Shown: positions 1 through 12,000 of the stretch, piece by piece | Position numbering within the stretch: the first letter of the stretch is position 1 | Layout: each line of letters opens with the position of its first letter | Origin: Lentinula raphanica | Taxonomy: Eukaryota > Basidiomycota > Agaricomycetes > Agaricales > Omphalotaceae | DNA length: 64,000 nucleotides | Assembly: GCA_027919835.1 (NCBI GenBank) | Contig: JANVFP010000034.1 | Span: 186,001 to 250,000, forward strand | Direction: 5' to 3' | Notes under the pieces: model-generated | What the model was told of the DNA's origin: nothing | Seen by the model: the letters and a program-made list of their open reading frames with translations, nothing else | Database searches by the model: none | Made by a program: the position numbers and the translations under genes

Positions 1-1422
1 CACGCCTTTAAACCATGCTCCGATTGCAACTGGTCTTTCAAGACCCACCGTACCCGATATAACAGAGGACAAAGAAGAGGACAACGACGATGACGAAGAT
101 GCTGCAGCGCTGCATGCGCAGGCGCTCGCGATGGTCCAAGGAAAACTTGCTGGACTCATTGGCAGAAGCTCGGGTTATCTCGAGTCTTTACCTGTAGAAG
201 TCAAACTCAGTGTCGAGGGACTGAAGGGTATACAGGTCAAGTATCAGGAGCTGCAGAATCAGTATAAACGAGAATGCCTCGAATTGGATAAGAAGGTCAG
301 ATTTTTTTCGCATGCTTCTGGTCAAACTCCTGATGCTGCTTTCAGTATCTCGCACTCCAAAAACCGTTGTATGAACGCAGAGAAGCCATCATCAACGGCT
401 CTGAAAAGCCTACGCCAGAGGAAATCGCAGCGGGCGAACAACAATCTCAGAAAGACGACGAAGATTACACTCCTCTGGCCAAAGACGACAAAGTCCCATC
501 CGCCATTCCCGAATTCTGGCTCACCGCTCTCCGGAATCACATTGGTCTGGCCGAAATCATTACTGAGCGCGATGAGGCAGCTCTGAAGCACTTAATCGAC
601 ATACGCCTCTCATATCTCAATGGAGACGAAAAAGAGTACGAGAACAAGCCTGGGTTCAAGATAACCTTTGTATTCTCACCCAACGAATTCTTCGAGAACG
701 AGATCCTCGAAAAGTCTTACCTCTATCAGGACGAGGTCGGATACTCTGGAGACTTTGTTTACTACAAAGCGATCGGCACAGAGATCAAATGGAAAGAAGA
801 CAAGGATCTCACGAAAGAGTATGAAATCAAGAAGCAAAGGAACAAAAGTTCGTCGCTTCGATATGGATATTTTTGCCCTATACTGATGCGTATTAGACAC
901 CAACCGCACACGTCTCGTTCGCAAGGCTCGCCCCACTGAATCGTTCTTCAACTTTTTCAACCCTCCGATTCCTCCATCAGAAGAAGATTTAGAGAGCGGA
1001 AAGTACGATGAGGACGAGCTCGACGATATGGAAGAGAAATTCCAGGTGGATTATCAGATCGGAGAAGATCTGAAAGAAAAAGTAGAACTTTTTCCTCCTT
1101 GAATTATACGCATTGATTTACGCTCTTCAGATCATCCCAAGGGCCATCGATTACTTCACCGGCAAAGCTTTGGAGTACGAAGCTATGGATGAGGACGAGG
1201 ATGATGATTACGATGACATAGACGATGAAGATGATGATGGCCAGTTTGATGATGTACGCTCCTGGCCTCTCGCTGATGTGACATCAACCAATGCTTCTTT
1301 CATTTCAGGACTCTGAATCCGAGGTCGAACTCGCTCCGAGACGTCGTGGCCCTCCAAAAGGTCGAGGTGGAGCACCCGCAAATGCCGCCAATGTCAACCC
1401 AGAGGAGTGCAAACAACAGTAA
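1..1422 (+). CDS. NAP1: Nucleosome assembly protein NAP1 (5' end outside window)
   Basis: This is a histone chaperone of the NAP1/SET family, which carries H2A-H2B and takes part in nucleosome assembly and nuclear-cytoplasmic histone transport. The window starts inside an exon coding an acidic segment and then the long dimerisation helix ([20 protein letters not shown]), both typical of NAP1. The core follows after an intron at about 292-355, with [28 protein letters not shown] and [13 protein letters not shown]. Further introns lie near 845-895, 1080-1132 and 1252-1309. The C-terminus is the expected acidic tail ([20 protein letters not shown]), followed by a short basic, Gly/Pro-rich end and a stop at 1420-1422. 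Only the N-terminal residues are missing. The identification is secure; exon edges are approximate. It is convergent with the dioxygenase gene downstream. Confidence 0.95.
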
Positions 1423-1814
1423 TTGTCCGGTCAACCGTGTTAGACTTGCGCAATCAGTTGTAATCATACTTTGTCAAGTTTCCGAATTATCGATCTATCA
1501 TCCTTTCCACCTTTACCTTTGTATGCTTTTTGCAACTGCATCCTCACTTTCTTATACACATTATTTGCTGTATTCGGTTAAAGTAGGATATTTGGGCTTT
1601 CTTGACCAAGCTTTTGGTTTATCTGTACTTGAACGACTTGTTGCCTTCGAATGTCCCCGGTGATCTTTGCAACACGGTGTTATATTTCGTCGAGGTAACT
1701 GTCCGTCCGTACAGTTTATATGTACATGGTAATCAATACATGGCCATCCCAGTTCGGTGTGTGGCGACTATCAATCTCTATCAGTACCTATCAGTACCAA
1801 CTAGGTCTTCGCCT
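1423..1814. other. Convergent intergenic spacer
   Basis: This 392-bp stretch lies between the stop codons of NAP1 (+) and the dioxygenase gene (-). It is T-rich and presumably carries both 3' UTRs. I see no convincing gene, repeat or RNA in it. Confidence 0.5.
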
Positions 1815-3559
1815 TCAAGCCGGGATAGGCACTTCAGCTTGCGGGGTAAGTCTCACCGCGTGTCTCAGTATGGTGTTTTCGAAATCGACAGTGGCGGAGT
1901 GTGCTGTGACGCGATTGTCCTTGGGATCCAAAAAGTCAGATTCGTTGATGAACACAAACATGGAGACAATTGAAAGCAAGAAGTTTCCTTGGTCTCTCCG
2001 AGGAGTCAAGCAATATGAGGAAATCCACGACTCACCCAAACCACCACCGTTCCCGGTGCATACGTAGCTCTAATCTGAAAGTCTGCACCCTTGGCGATAT
2101 GGTCAAACAGGAAGTTCAGGATCAAGTCGGATTCTTCTTGCTTGAACCCCACTATCCGCCTCGTGAAACCTTGGTTCACGTAGAGAGCCTTTTCTCCCGT
2201 TACCGGATGTTGTCTGACCAGAGGATGCTATCATAATGAGACAAGGAAAATTTCGGATAATCATATATCATTAGCTGGCAAGTCCATATGGCTGAGAACT
2301 GTCAATGAGAGGCTTACCTCGGATTCCACGGGGACTCTGCGGACAGGACCTCCGCGCCGCTCAGAAAACGCTGCTTGTTCGACCGCAGAGTGTACAGCAC
2401 GAAGCCCCTCGAGGCGTTTCTGGAATTCAGGTGACAAACGCTTGTAGGCTTCCACTTGGGACAGGAATAGCGTGTCGCCTCCTACGCCGGGCTAGAACAG
2501 AATGAAGGTAAGTAAGGGGTTTCAACGGGGAAAGAAAGTATGATACGCGGTAACGAGACGAGGAAGTGATGGGGTTTCAAAGAGATGACACAAACTAAGC
2601 TACTGACCTGGTCGAGAATGAAGAAAAATGTGGTGCTCGGTGGCTGTTTCTCGTAGGACTAAGACGAAAAGAAAAAACCGTGGGTCACCACATTGTCTAG
2701 TTAGGGTTTGCATTGGACATTTGGAGATGGTTAGCAACCCACAATATCGGAATGCCAACTGACACCGCTGGCTCTATCCCTTCCGCGGTAATCCCTGAAA
2801 TGATCATGTTCGGGGTCGCGATAGACTAAGGGGAAATGAGAACGACTATGGTAAAATGACTGCCAACTCCATCTGCTTACCGACATGAAATTCAGGATAT
2901 CCTTTGACGTTTCCAGAAGTCGGATGCCTCTGAATCGGTCCAAAGTGCCTGCGAGTGAAATGAAACCAAGGAAGGTAAGGTTAAATAGGGTGTTCAACTC
3001 AAATAGATGGGCCCCATATACAATATAGGGAAGATGATGATACGATTACCGACCTAGCTATTTCGATCTGTCGTTCCGGCCCAATATCCTTGAAGTCTTG
3101 GTCCCTGAACAGGAGAACCTTTCGTTCTGCAGCGAAGAGCGCGAGCTCATCTAAACCTTCTTTGCTTAACTGGGATATTTGGATGCCGGTAATCTCAGTG
3201 CCGATGTAGGGGCTTATCTCCCGAGCAGTGGTATTTGCGGTCAGGAGATGGGGTTTGGCGGGGTCAGCCCGTGCACCTGGGTCACTATGCTCTATGTAGT
3301 GGAAAGGCGGCAAATGAATACACCGATGGGAATTCAAGACGACATGGACAGGGAACACATACCGAATAGTTGCGTAGGCGGGAACTTCTCGTTGATGTCG
3401 TAGTACGGGAAGTAGAATGGGTACGATAGCTAAAGTGAACGTTTACCGATTCGAGACGGTGGCATTTTAATTCCGGCTTACCTTGGGCTTTCCAACAAAA
3501 GTAGTATTTGTCGGAGTTTCGTTCTCGTTGTTCGTGAGTTCAGCAACAGAGGGCGCCAT
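1815..3559 (-). CDS. TauD/TfdA family 2-oxoglutarate/Fe(II) dioxygenase
   Basis: This is an alpha-ketoglutarate-dependent dioxygenase of the TauD/TfdA family, to which yeast Jlp1 sulfonate/taurine dioxygenase belongs. The start at 3559 gives MAPSVAELTNNENET. The next exons give the domain entry (EISPYIGTEITGIQISQL) and VLLFRDQDF. The iron-binding HxD is seen in GVSWHSDI near 2740, the distal histidine in DNRVTAHSATVDF, and the 2-oxoglutarate-binding arginine region in RHAVRLTPQAE close to the C-terminus. KALYVNQGFTRRIVGF is also a family hallmark. There are at least seven exons. All catalytic residues appear intact. The substrate (taurine, another sulfonate, or a herbicide-like ether) cannot be told from sequence. 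It stands alone, without neighbouring sulfur-metabolism genes. Confidence 0.9.
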
Positions 3560-3902
3560 TGTTTCGTCCAAGAACAAATTATGTTGCACTGGTTCAAGTT
3601 TTTATATCTCATTATTCGAGAGGCACCATAAGCATGCAATATGGCCACTTGAGAGCGCAATTGGTAGAAAGACAATGTCATTTGCACTCGAAGAAGATCA
3701 CCTGCATTGGCGGTGAGAGAATTTCAAAATACTACTGAACTAAGATGGTGACGGACTTCATACAACATATTGCGCAAAACGATTCGAAAGTTGCGATTAT
3801 TTTTGAGAGCGAATGCCTGCACCGAATTTCATCCTGAGGCCTGGGGCCTGAACGAGCATGAAGAAAAGCCTGCCCGCGGAATCCAGACGGAATCGGAGCA
3901 TT
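3560..3902. other. Intergenic, nothing recognised
   Basis: This 343-bp stretch contains the promoter of the dioxygenase gene (reading left) and the 3' flank of the membrane-protein gene to the right. Short open frames here show no coding character. Confidence 0.4.
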
Positions 3903-5150
3903 CTATTCCGTCTTTGGGGAAAATTGTGTACTTCCTTCATCGCCGTTGCTGAGAAAGGCTAAAGCAGACGCCATGGGACCCACAGAAACTAAAGGGGTAA
4001 CCAGTAATGCAATACGATGTGTCGCCGTGGTCGTCAAAGCCCAAACCATGAATGAAGCAGTTGTCCAAATGATATCCCAACCAATGGACGACTGGGCAGG
4101 GTGCGAGTAAAGGGTCCTCCAGAGAGCAGCCAAAAAGGGTCCATCAGAAGATTGGTATAGGACTAAAGAGCTCCACGTATGTATCAATGCCGTCATGACA
4201 CAGACCAAGAGATAGAGGGAAGTGAAGCTCAGTGAGAAACGCGGGACAGGAGAGTTATCTAGATGTCGTCCAAAAAGCAATGGAACTGCCGCCAATGAGT
4301 GCATGATGAGAAGGTTCGGCAAGAAGCTTCGTTCGTTGGTGAACGGCGTATATGAGACGGCAAGCAGAGATAATAATATACTGAGCCAAAGCACCGGACT
4401 CGCAGCTCCGGTTTTCCTAGTTGAGCGCGACGTGGAAAGAGACAGGGCTACGTAGAAAAGATTCGATGCCACGGATATCGCAACGAGTTGTCCTAGAAGC
4501 ATGTACATCCACGCATGCTTGATCTTATAGCGGTGACCTAGAACAGATAGATGTTCAGCGAAGGCGGGAGGGCTCGATGAGGTATACTACCTTCCACAAA
4601 GATGAAGATGGTCCAAGCGCCAACGGTAAAGGAGCAGAGCTAAGATGAATGGATCCAGTGCATGACAGGAGATGCAATAAACGGCCACGGACCTGTTCAC
4701 TAATCCACCAATTGACTGGCCCGGCACAGACGGTGTACCATGCTTGCTCGAACAACGCCGTCTCCATGAGCCAATTACTCAAACGATCTAGGAATGTACC
4801 GCTGATATGACCAACTTTGGATTCATAGTCGTTGAAACTCCACTACAGAGAGATTGGTATGCATTCGAATGCTGTAAATTCACAAGATTGACGTGCCTCC
4901 ATAAACCTGAACATATCTCATTACACAAATTCGATAGCGTCCCCGCGAAGAAAACTTGAATGGGCTCACAATACCAAGTGTGAATGAAAGAACCGATGGT
5001 GAGCAGAGCGAACAGTACAGCTTGTTTGCGCCGTATAGAATCTTGATTTAGACCATATTCACGTAGAAGGGGTCTGAGTATGACAGCGAGCAGAGAAGCG
5101 ATGACAGAAAAGTATGAGGCAAAAATAGTTAACGCGACATTGCGATTCAT
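3903..5150 (-). CDS. Multi-spanning membrane protein, unknown function
   Basis: I do not recognise a characterised family. The gene reads leftwards in about four or five exons. The start at 5150 gives MNRNVALTIFASYFSVIASL, which opens directly into a hydrophobic helix. A middle exon ends in FEQAWYTVCAGPVNWWISEQ. The long last exon begins around KHAWMYMLLGQLVAISVASN and contains four or more hydrophobic stretches (SLLAVSYTPF, LYLLVCVMTALIHTW, WTTASFMVWAL, ALLVTPLVSVGPMASALAF). The total is about 390 residues with seven or eight predicted membrane spans. There is no signal peptide other than the first span and no visible catalytic motif. From memory, similar uncharacterised proteins with the MYMLLGQLVAISVASN-type segment occur in mushrooms; this needs a database search. 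Exon edges in the middle are approximate. Confidence 0.75.
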
Positions 5151-6687
5151 TAGGGCAAAGAGGAAATTGGCCGGGTGCTGTTGGTATGACTCTAAGTACC
5201 GGTGTCACGCCTGTGACATAATTATCTTGTTGTTCTCTCTGATCACTGAGATGCAACAACCCAGGATGCATCGGCATCTCAACAGCTCCGCGCGTACTGT
5301 GACACTACAACCGGCACCAAAACTTGGCCTCTGTATGCAAATGACACCCCCCCCCTTCTTCGTGACACACAACTGAACCGTCTTTTTCGCAAATGCTTGC
5401 TGTCTGACATCTTCGTATACTCGTAATCCTCTAGATCCAGCATTCAAAAATTTGACTCATGCTGTTCCAATACATTGGCTCGATTCCTCGCAGGTAGCTG
5501 ACCTCCTGAAGCTTTGCCATCGCCATCGTATTCTTGCATCTTCGATTCTCAAAGCCTTTTGCCAAGGTGGTCCCCCCATTCATCGTCCTCGGCCTGGAAC
5601 ATGCATTCCTGTCACTAAGAAATCTCCCACTAAGTTCCTACTGCACCGACTCCCAAGGAAACGACTCGTACAATTTTTACAGGTTTTACTCTGAGGCGTC
5701 ATTTCCTTGATTATCTACCCGCTTTCTTGTGCTCACAAGCTACTTGGCGATACGATCTGGATCCTGTAACCTCATCCAATAACGCTCTCAAAGTCGTAGG
5801 TCATGAGTTTTCTCTGGTGTCAATCTTAGACTGACTAGAGTGTTGAAACATGGTAGGTCCACTGGGTGTCATAACAATCATACCCGCGATTCTATGAAAA
5901 TAGAATGGGTCAGCTGGATTTTTTGCAAACAGGCCGAGTAGTACCAAACAAGATAAATTGCCTTTCTGTGCCCACGTCCTGAGTTCAGACATCAATCGAG
6001 ATGAGTAATGGTAGTAGCGAATGGAGTATATTGTTCGATGTACTGACACCTTTTTCCTGGGCGTTGCTTCAGTGTTGTGATTGAACACATATCGGACGGG
6101 TCCTGGTGCCGCTACTGTAATGAAGACCCCTACAAAGGCCTCTTCGGTATCATTCATGGAATATGAGTGTCAGAGAATGATTTCTTAGAGGCTCTCTTTC
6201 GGTTCTATCTATCTATATCAACCCTGGGTCTTATACAGTGATGGGAGATTTGCCTCACACGAAACTTAAAGAGGACATTATTTTAGGGCATCCCGATAAT
6301 CGTGTCGACCTATGTTCCAGGAGGCTTTGGAGCCGCGAGATATACATGTTGAACATGAGTAATGTAATTCTGGTGTACTTTCGTGGATATGAGTTTCATC
6401 GCAGGCGTTTTCCGGTCTTCCTTGACCTTCATATCTCTCAGGCTCTGCAAAATGTTATGATGTACATAAGTATCAGCTCCTAATTAGGTGCTCAAGCTTA
6501 TTCACTTCCCGTAAACTAGGTACGTGCTACACTGCCTGCACGGTCTGGATAATATCGTATAACATACATTACTGATATCATACGAGGAACCGGACTTAAC
6601 GTTCTAAATCTCAATCTGTTCACCACAAAGCTATGTTTAACACCATTGCCACGTTTGATTCATTGAAAAGAAGTCGAGATACACTAA
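5151..6687. other. Long intergenic stretch with one doubtful small ORF
   Basis: Between the membrane-protein gene and the NAT9-like gene there are about 1.5 kb with no confident gene. On the minus strand at 6157-5801 a frame begins MNDTEEAFVGVFITVAAPGP and contains a possible intron near 6052-5983, but it matches no family I know and could be chance. The C-run at 5346-5354 is a simple homopolymer. Confidence 0.35.
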
Positions 6688-7650
6688 CTATCCGGTTATG
6701 TGTGCCGTGACCACTGACGGTCCTTCTCCAGGGTTCGCGTTATACCTCATCTCAACCTCTTCGAATACTTTGACATGTTTGGTAACCAGAAACCCTAATT
6801 TTTCAAACAGCCTGATACTCGGAAGGTTTTTATCCGAAATACGCGTTATCAATGAGCTTGGAGGAATACTGTATGGCATCTTTACACGAACTTGTCGAGC
6901 TTGACCTGTCTGTGGTTCTTCCATCCGAGGACGATGGGTACTAAAACAACCTGCTGAACATCCGGTGGCATATTGAAACATGAGCTGCAGTGCCTCCTGA
7001 GCATATCCCCTTCTGCGATACAAAGGTTCTGTGAATATTCATGTTTTTTTTAGTTGATGAGTAGTCAGCGAAGGCAATGGCTGGAATTACCCGCAATCAT
7101 GATCTCTGCTTCCGCAGTGAACTCCTGACCATCATCCAGTGAGGCTGGACTGTTTGTAGTAGATTCGGATACGGATAACGGGGTTCCAGACAGAAATAAA
7201 TTAACATCGCCAATCATGGGAAGGGAGGTCACTCGAGGGTCTGTAGGATTGACAGTATCCGGAATGAAGGTATCGCCTTCACGAGCGATGATGATGAACG
7301 TCAGCTTATCCTCGTCCATCTGCCATCTTTCTACATAAGGAGGTAAATCTGGTTAGTTCCGCTACTAGTATGTGTCGATCTTCATTAGAATCTTACGTTG
7401 CATTTCATACTCCTGCTCCAGTGTAAGACGTTCACTCGCAGTTAGGGTTCGTAGCTCTTCATCTTCCATCCAAGCATGGTACTTCTAGTATGTGTTATGT
7501 AGTATGCGAAACGAGAGAAAGTTCAGGCTAAAAAGTAAAGCTGAGAACGGATCAAGTGTAATACCGAATGCTTACAGGAACGTGTTGTTTTTGATATGGA
7601 ACTAGAAGGACTTTTTCGCCGACAAGTACTGTGTTTTTGTTGCAGAGCAT
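6688..7650 (-). CDS. NAT9: N-acetyltransferase 9-like GNAT protein
   Basis: This is a GNAT-fold acetyltransferase homologous to animal NAT9. The start at 7650 gives MLCNKNTVLVGEKVLLVPY, close to the conserved NAT9 N-terminus. After an intron comes KYHAWMEDEELRTLTASE and LTLEQEYEMQ, the most diagnostic part. The next exon gives MIGDVNLFLSG and EAEIMIAG. The last exon carries the acetyl-CoA-binding region (RRRGYAQEALQLMF) and the closing motif NLPSIRLFEKLGF. Two insertions enlarge the protein: a Ser/Thr-rich stretch before the EAEIMIAG strand and a segment after QYATGCSAG. Four exons, roughly 7650-7573, 7493-7395, 7321-7091 and 7023-6688. In animals NAT9 has been linked to microtubule stability; its fungal role is unknown. 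Stop at 6688. Confidence 0.88.
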
Positions 7651-7903
7651 GAAAAGAAGATGAGCGTTGAAAAGAGACTAGTACTCGGCCCGCATAGACC
7701 GAAATAAGTTTTGAAGTTGTATTGTCCAAATTTGCAGTGAATACATGATAAACTGATTATTGAGTACTGGAAAGAAGAGAGATGTATGTATAGATAGAAG
7801 ATTATCACTGATGTACAGTACTGGTAGAGCAAGATGTGAATACAGAATATTAAGCATGCAATGTTCGTGTAAGATAAGTAAGATGGAGTGAGAAGAACTA
7901 TTT

Positions 7904-8786
7904 CTACAACGGCAACATGTACTCAACAAAATTCATCTTCATCCCTCCAGCTTCAAAGTCGCTATCTCGGGTGGCACTGTGATACCATCCCAGTCGGGAA
8001 TACAGTTCCCGAGCGACAGGTTGGAAGTTTGTAGTTTCCAATTGTAACGATGAGATCTTCTTTTCTTTGGCGAAAGCGATGACTGTCTGCATTAGCTTCG
8101 TGCCTATTCCCCTTTTGCGACAAGTGGGAAGGACGAACAGGCGTTTCAATTCGCCCACTAATGGTCCATTGTTGTTTGTCGAACAATCTACAGTAGCTTC
8201 TCCATCAGTCACCAAGTTCAAGGAAAATTCCGATAATATAAACTTACCGAGGGCGACGCAACCCACAACTTCATAACCAGTTTCCGATGTCATGGATGGT
8301 ATTTCAGCGACCCAAAAACATCTTATAGGACTTCCGTTTTTTTCATGATCCTGCCGATAATACTGCGAGATATCGGTCATGTCATGACGGAGACCATCTT
8401 GATAATAACCCAGAAAGGTGTTTCGTATCCGGTAGTAGATGAACAAAATGAAGCAGCAGGATAGAAGCACGATGGCAAGGCCCAGGATCTGGAAGTCTGT
8501 TCGTAGAGCGAGTAGCAGCACCCCTCCTCCGGAAAGTGAGAGAATATAAGCAAAGTACATCGGGGTCCAATGCAGAAAAGCACGAGTGAGTGCAAAGTAA
8601 CCAGCAGAGTCGACTAACGCGTCGAGTCAGTACACAGATCATAGGATAGACATGCAAGGTAGGTGTACCTCCGCTAACCAAGCCGGTGAAGTAGACATTG
8701 AGCACATGTGAAGCGTCCGATGGGTAGAAAGGACGAATCACAACGGAGTCCTTTGCAGTAGTAAGTGGTTTGTGTTCAAGATCCAT
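7904..8786 (-). CDS. Membrane-anchored GNAT acetyltransferase (NAT8/camello-like layout)
   Basis: This is a second GNAT protein, next to and on the same strand as the NAT9-like gene. The start at 8786 gives MDLEHKPLTTAKDSVVIRPF, the first strand of a GNAT fold. An intron near 8665-8615 is followed by a hydrophobic hairpin (residues about 60-115: YFAYILSLSGGGVLLLAL, LGLAIVLLSCCFILFIYY). Then come the catalytic-domain strands (VVGCVALG, an intron at about 8250-8193, ELKRLFVLPTCRKRGIGTKL, LETTNFQPVARELYSRLGW). The RKRGIGTKL loop is the acetyl-CoA pyrophosphate-binding motif. A membrane hairpin inserted between the first strand and the core is the layout of NAT8/camello enzymes, which act at the ER/Golgi membrane. 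The substrate is unknown. Confidence 0.85.
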
Positions 8787-9482
8787 TGGTTAGGAGAGGG
8801 ATATGAGACGCGTTCTTGGGTATGTCTGTGCCCCATTATAAGGCATTGTCTAATGTCTCGGTTAGTGCGTATACGTTACATCTCTGAAGATAAAATCTGC
8901 CTCCGGAGAGGCCGGGTTAGACCGTTTCCGAATCGCGATCCCGAGGTACAGCGTTGGCAACTTGCCATCATATACATATCTTTGAGGCTGAGGTTAATTC
9001 TATGGATGGAGGAATTTATCTGGACTAAATGCTTGAGAGTAGTGTGACGCTGTCAAGACAAACGAGTCCAAGTATTTGGAAAGGGGAAAATGTCTTGGTC
9101 ATCATTATTCCAAACTCCGCTTTAATTTCCGAGGCAAAACCTATGTTAGGGTTACACGCTGTTTTTGGTAGACACAAAGTTGGATTCGAAGGACCAGTTC
9201 AAGTTGGAACCTCTTGTCATGAACATTAGCGCGTTTCTCAACGTTTACAACGTTCCAGGCCCTTTCAACCAACGGATGCTCTCTCGCCTGGGCCAAAGAC
9301 ATTTCCTTATCCAACCCTGCGTTTTCTGGAATCGATCGTATCAACTGACGTAGATGTGCGACGACGCCCTTTTATAGTCTACCTCCTTCGTTTCCAACTT
9401 TCTATCCGACTCTCACCTTGTGCACACTCTTCTCTCGTCTTTTCTAGGCTCATCCAACAGCCCAATAACTCGTCGAATTCCC
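8787..9482. promoter_or_regulatory. Divergent intergenic region between GNAT and oxidoreductase genes
   Basis: This 696-bp stretch separates two divergently read genes, so it must hold both promoters. Several short open frames exist but none has coding character. Pyrimidine-rich sequence just before the oxidoreductase start (about 9360-9470) resembles a fungal core promoter and 5' UTR. No specific binding site was recognised. Confidence 0.4.
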
Positions 9483-12000
9483 ATGTCTGCTGATTGTGAA
9501 AGTGGTCGACCAAAGAGGGTCCTTGTGGTGAGTCGAGTCAAGATAGACTTCTCGTTAGCATAATACGATCCTTCATTCACATATCAATTCTACGTTTGAA
9601 TTCAGGTAGGTGCAGGTGCGGCAGGAATGGCGTGTGCCGATACACTCGCCCAACATCCGGATAGATTTCATGTCACGATTGTGGAGGCTCAAAGCCAATG
9701 TGGTGGACAGATGTTTTCCGTCCCGATTGACCAAAAGGAGTTTGGCGCGGACTGGCTTAATCAAGGCGTTCAAGGGTAAGGTCATCCCGCCCACAGAGTC
9801 CTTATTCGTCTTCCAACTCGCATACTCAGGGGATCTCACATATATCACCATACTTTTTATGTTTTTGAAAAGTTGAATCATCATCCCCAACCGTAAGGAA
9901 TTCATCATATCTTGCCTAGTTCGCCTCTCATGCCATCTATCTACTAGCGTTGATCTCCAAGTGTCATTCGGGAAAGGCAACACTGTGGGTTTGCTATTGA
10001 ATCCTTTCTAAATAGATCTCATTTGACACTAATTCGACGTTTATTATCGCAGTTCTGGACCAATGTTTACCCTACGAAGCTCGTCGCTCGTCATTCCAAA
10101 GAAATCAAGCGCTTCTTGTGGGCTATCAAAGTCATGCGATGGTTTGAGCTTGTCTTTGCTCTGATACCTATCAAAGTGAGCCTGAAGATGTTCTTCTTCT
10201 CGGATGAGTGAGTTTCCACAGGCTCTCACCGCGATGAGACCGTCTTACAATTGACCCACAGATTCATCAATTGCATGATTTATCCCAGGTAAGCTTCATT
10301 AGCTGTCCATGTCTAGCAGAACTGCGTTCACAGAAAGTGTCCAAATAGCCTAGCGCTTTTCCTAGGTAGGTAACTCTATCGGGCTTGTGCTCCGAATCGA
10401 GGCATTATCTGTCCAATCGCGCTCACCCTACTTCCAGGCACTGGCAACGCCACACCGAACCTCCCGAGCGTCATGATGGAGAGGTTGTACACGTCCCCGA
10501 CATACGGCATGTGTAGGTCATTTTGCTTTTTGGAATTCAAGTTTTCTTTTCATGAGTGGCTCTGCAGTGTCTGCACGGGCGTTCATAATTCTATCTGCCA
10601 TATCTCAATTCCCATGCTAGTTTGAGAGGCTAACCCCAAATTGCGCACCGTTAATGCAGGGTATCCAATCGATGAAAAGATGCTGTCTTCAAATCTACCT
10701 CCAATGGTAGTCTTTCCGAATGCCACATCTGTATACTCGGACTGGAAGGAGTCCCTTGAGAAAAGAGGCGTTTCTGTTCGACTCGACACGGAGCTTAAAC
10801 AAGTTCTCTCTCGTTCCAAGCAGGACGGTGTTCGCGTGTCTATTTCCCGTAAAGCAAACGCGAATGCAGCGTCCGCCGACGCTTCCAACTCGGACCAAGG
10901 AGCCAAGCACACTGAGGATGAATCTGGGTCTCAGGAAGAAGTAGTGGAAGAGACGTATGATGAGATCGTTTTTTGCGTGCTAGCAGATACAGCCAAACGG
11001 CTTCTGGGCAAGGAGGCGAGATGGGTCGAAAAGAAGGTTTTAGGAAGCACGAAGTGGAGTGACGATGTCACTGTGACCCATAATGTGAGCTGTCTTTCGA
11101 AAGTAGAGAGCTCTCTCTTTCCTCTAATCGTCGCCGATTGATCTCAGGATCTGGATTACATGAAGAAATGGTATGAACTTGAGTACAACGACAACGTCGC
11201 TGTGTCGGATCTCGCTGGCCGCGACGAGTCCGGGAGGATTGAGAAAGCGAAGACTATGTTCCAACCGTGAGTGGGAATATGGCGTTTTATCATGGTGATC
11301 TGCTCATTTCTTTCGCTCTTTCTCCAGGATGTATCTCATCAAGCAAACCCCTGCCGACCCTCGGAAACTGGAAATGAGTTTCGATTGTTCCGCATTCCAG
11401 TATCAACTGCCAAAGGTAAGATCTCGCTCAACTCATTCCTGCGATTCGTTATTCATGCTTCGGGTTTCGTTAGGATGCTCCACTGGAGAAACATGTCTTC
11501 CAGGTGAGATTCAAGTCTCCGAACCGGCTTCTCTTCCGAATTGTAAGTCAGCTGCTTACAGAGAGGGGTTTAGACCATTTTCTTGAACAACAAGCACGAC
11601 GAGACCTGGTCTAAACATGAGATAAACCCCGAGAAAATCAGTTGAGTACAAGTTTATTCATTGGTTTAATTTCATCTGACGCATTCTATCATCGCCTCCT
11701 CATTCTATTCTAACAGTTACGGAAAATTGGTGGCACCAGCTCTGTCACTCTTACACTCATTATCTGTTCGTGGTACCCTTCTTGTTCATCTTGAACCGCG
11801 TCCGTAGCCACCGCTATCATACCCGCTTCGCGGGTTCGTGGACGCTTGTCAACGCGCATGAGGTGGCGGTTATCTCCGGTATCGCAGCGGCGTACAGTCT
11901 GGGTGCTGACTATCCGAAAGAGTTGAAGGATGATCGGTTCGCCAAACTCTGCTTTAGGCTGTATCTTCTCTTGGTCCACTGGAGATGGTTCAAACCCTGA
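9483..12000 (+). CDS. FAD/NAD(P)-binding oxidoreductase (flavin amine-oxidase-like)
   Basis: This is a flavoprotein with an N-terminal Rossmann dinucleotide-binding motif split by the first intron: exon 1 ends in PKRVLVV and exon 2 gives GAGAAGMACADTLAQ, completing GxGxxG, followed by the acidic strand end VTIVEAQ. Later exons give FWTNVYPTKLVARHSKEIKR, SLALFLGTGNATPNLPSVMM and MVVFPNATSVYSDWKESLEK. The C-terminal FAD-closing motif is FAGSWTLVNAHEVAVISGIA. About a dozen exons end at a stop at 12000. The family (NAD(P)-binding Rossmann-like, related to flavin amine oxidases and desaturase-type enzymes) is widespread in fungi, but the reaction is unknown. An acidic, low-complexity insertion at about 10860-10950 (Asn/Ala/Ser then Glu-rich) is unlike the compact core. 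Short exons between 10240 and 10650 are the least certain part of the model. Confidence 0.85.

Noticed and set aside
5452..5694. 80-codon plus-strand frame
   Set aside because: No domain, no splice partners and no conserved neighbour; treated as non-coding.
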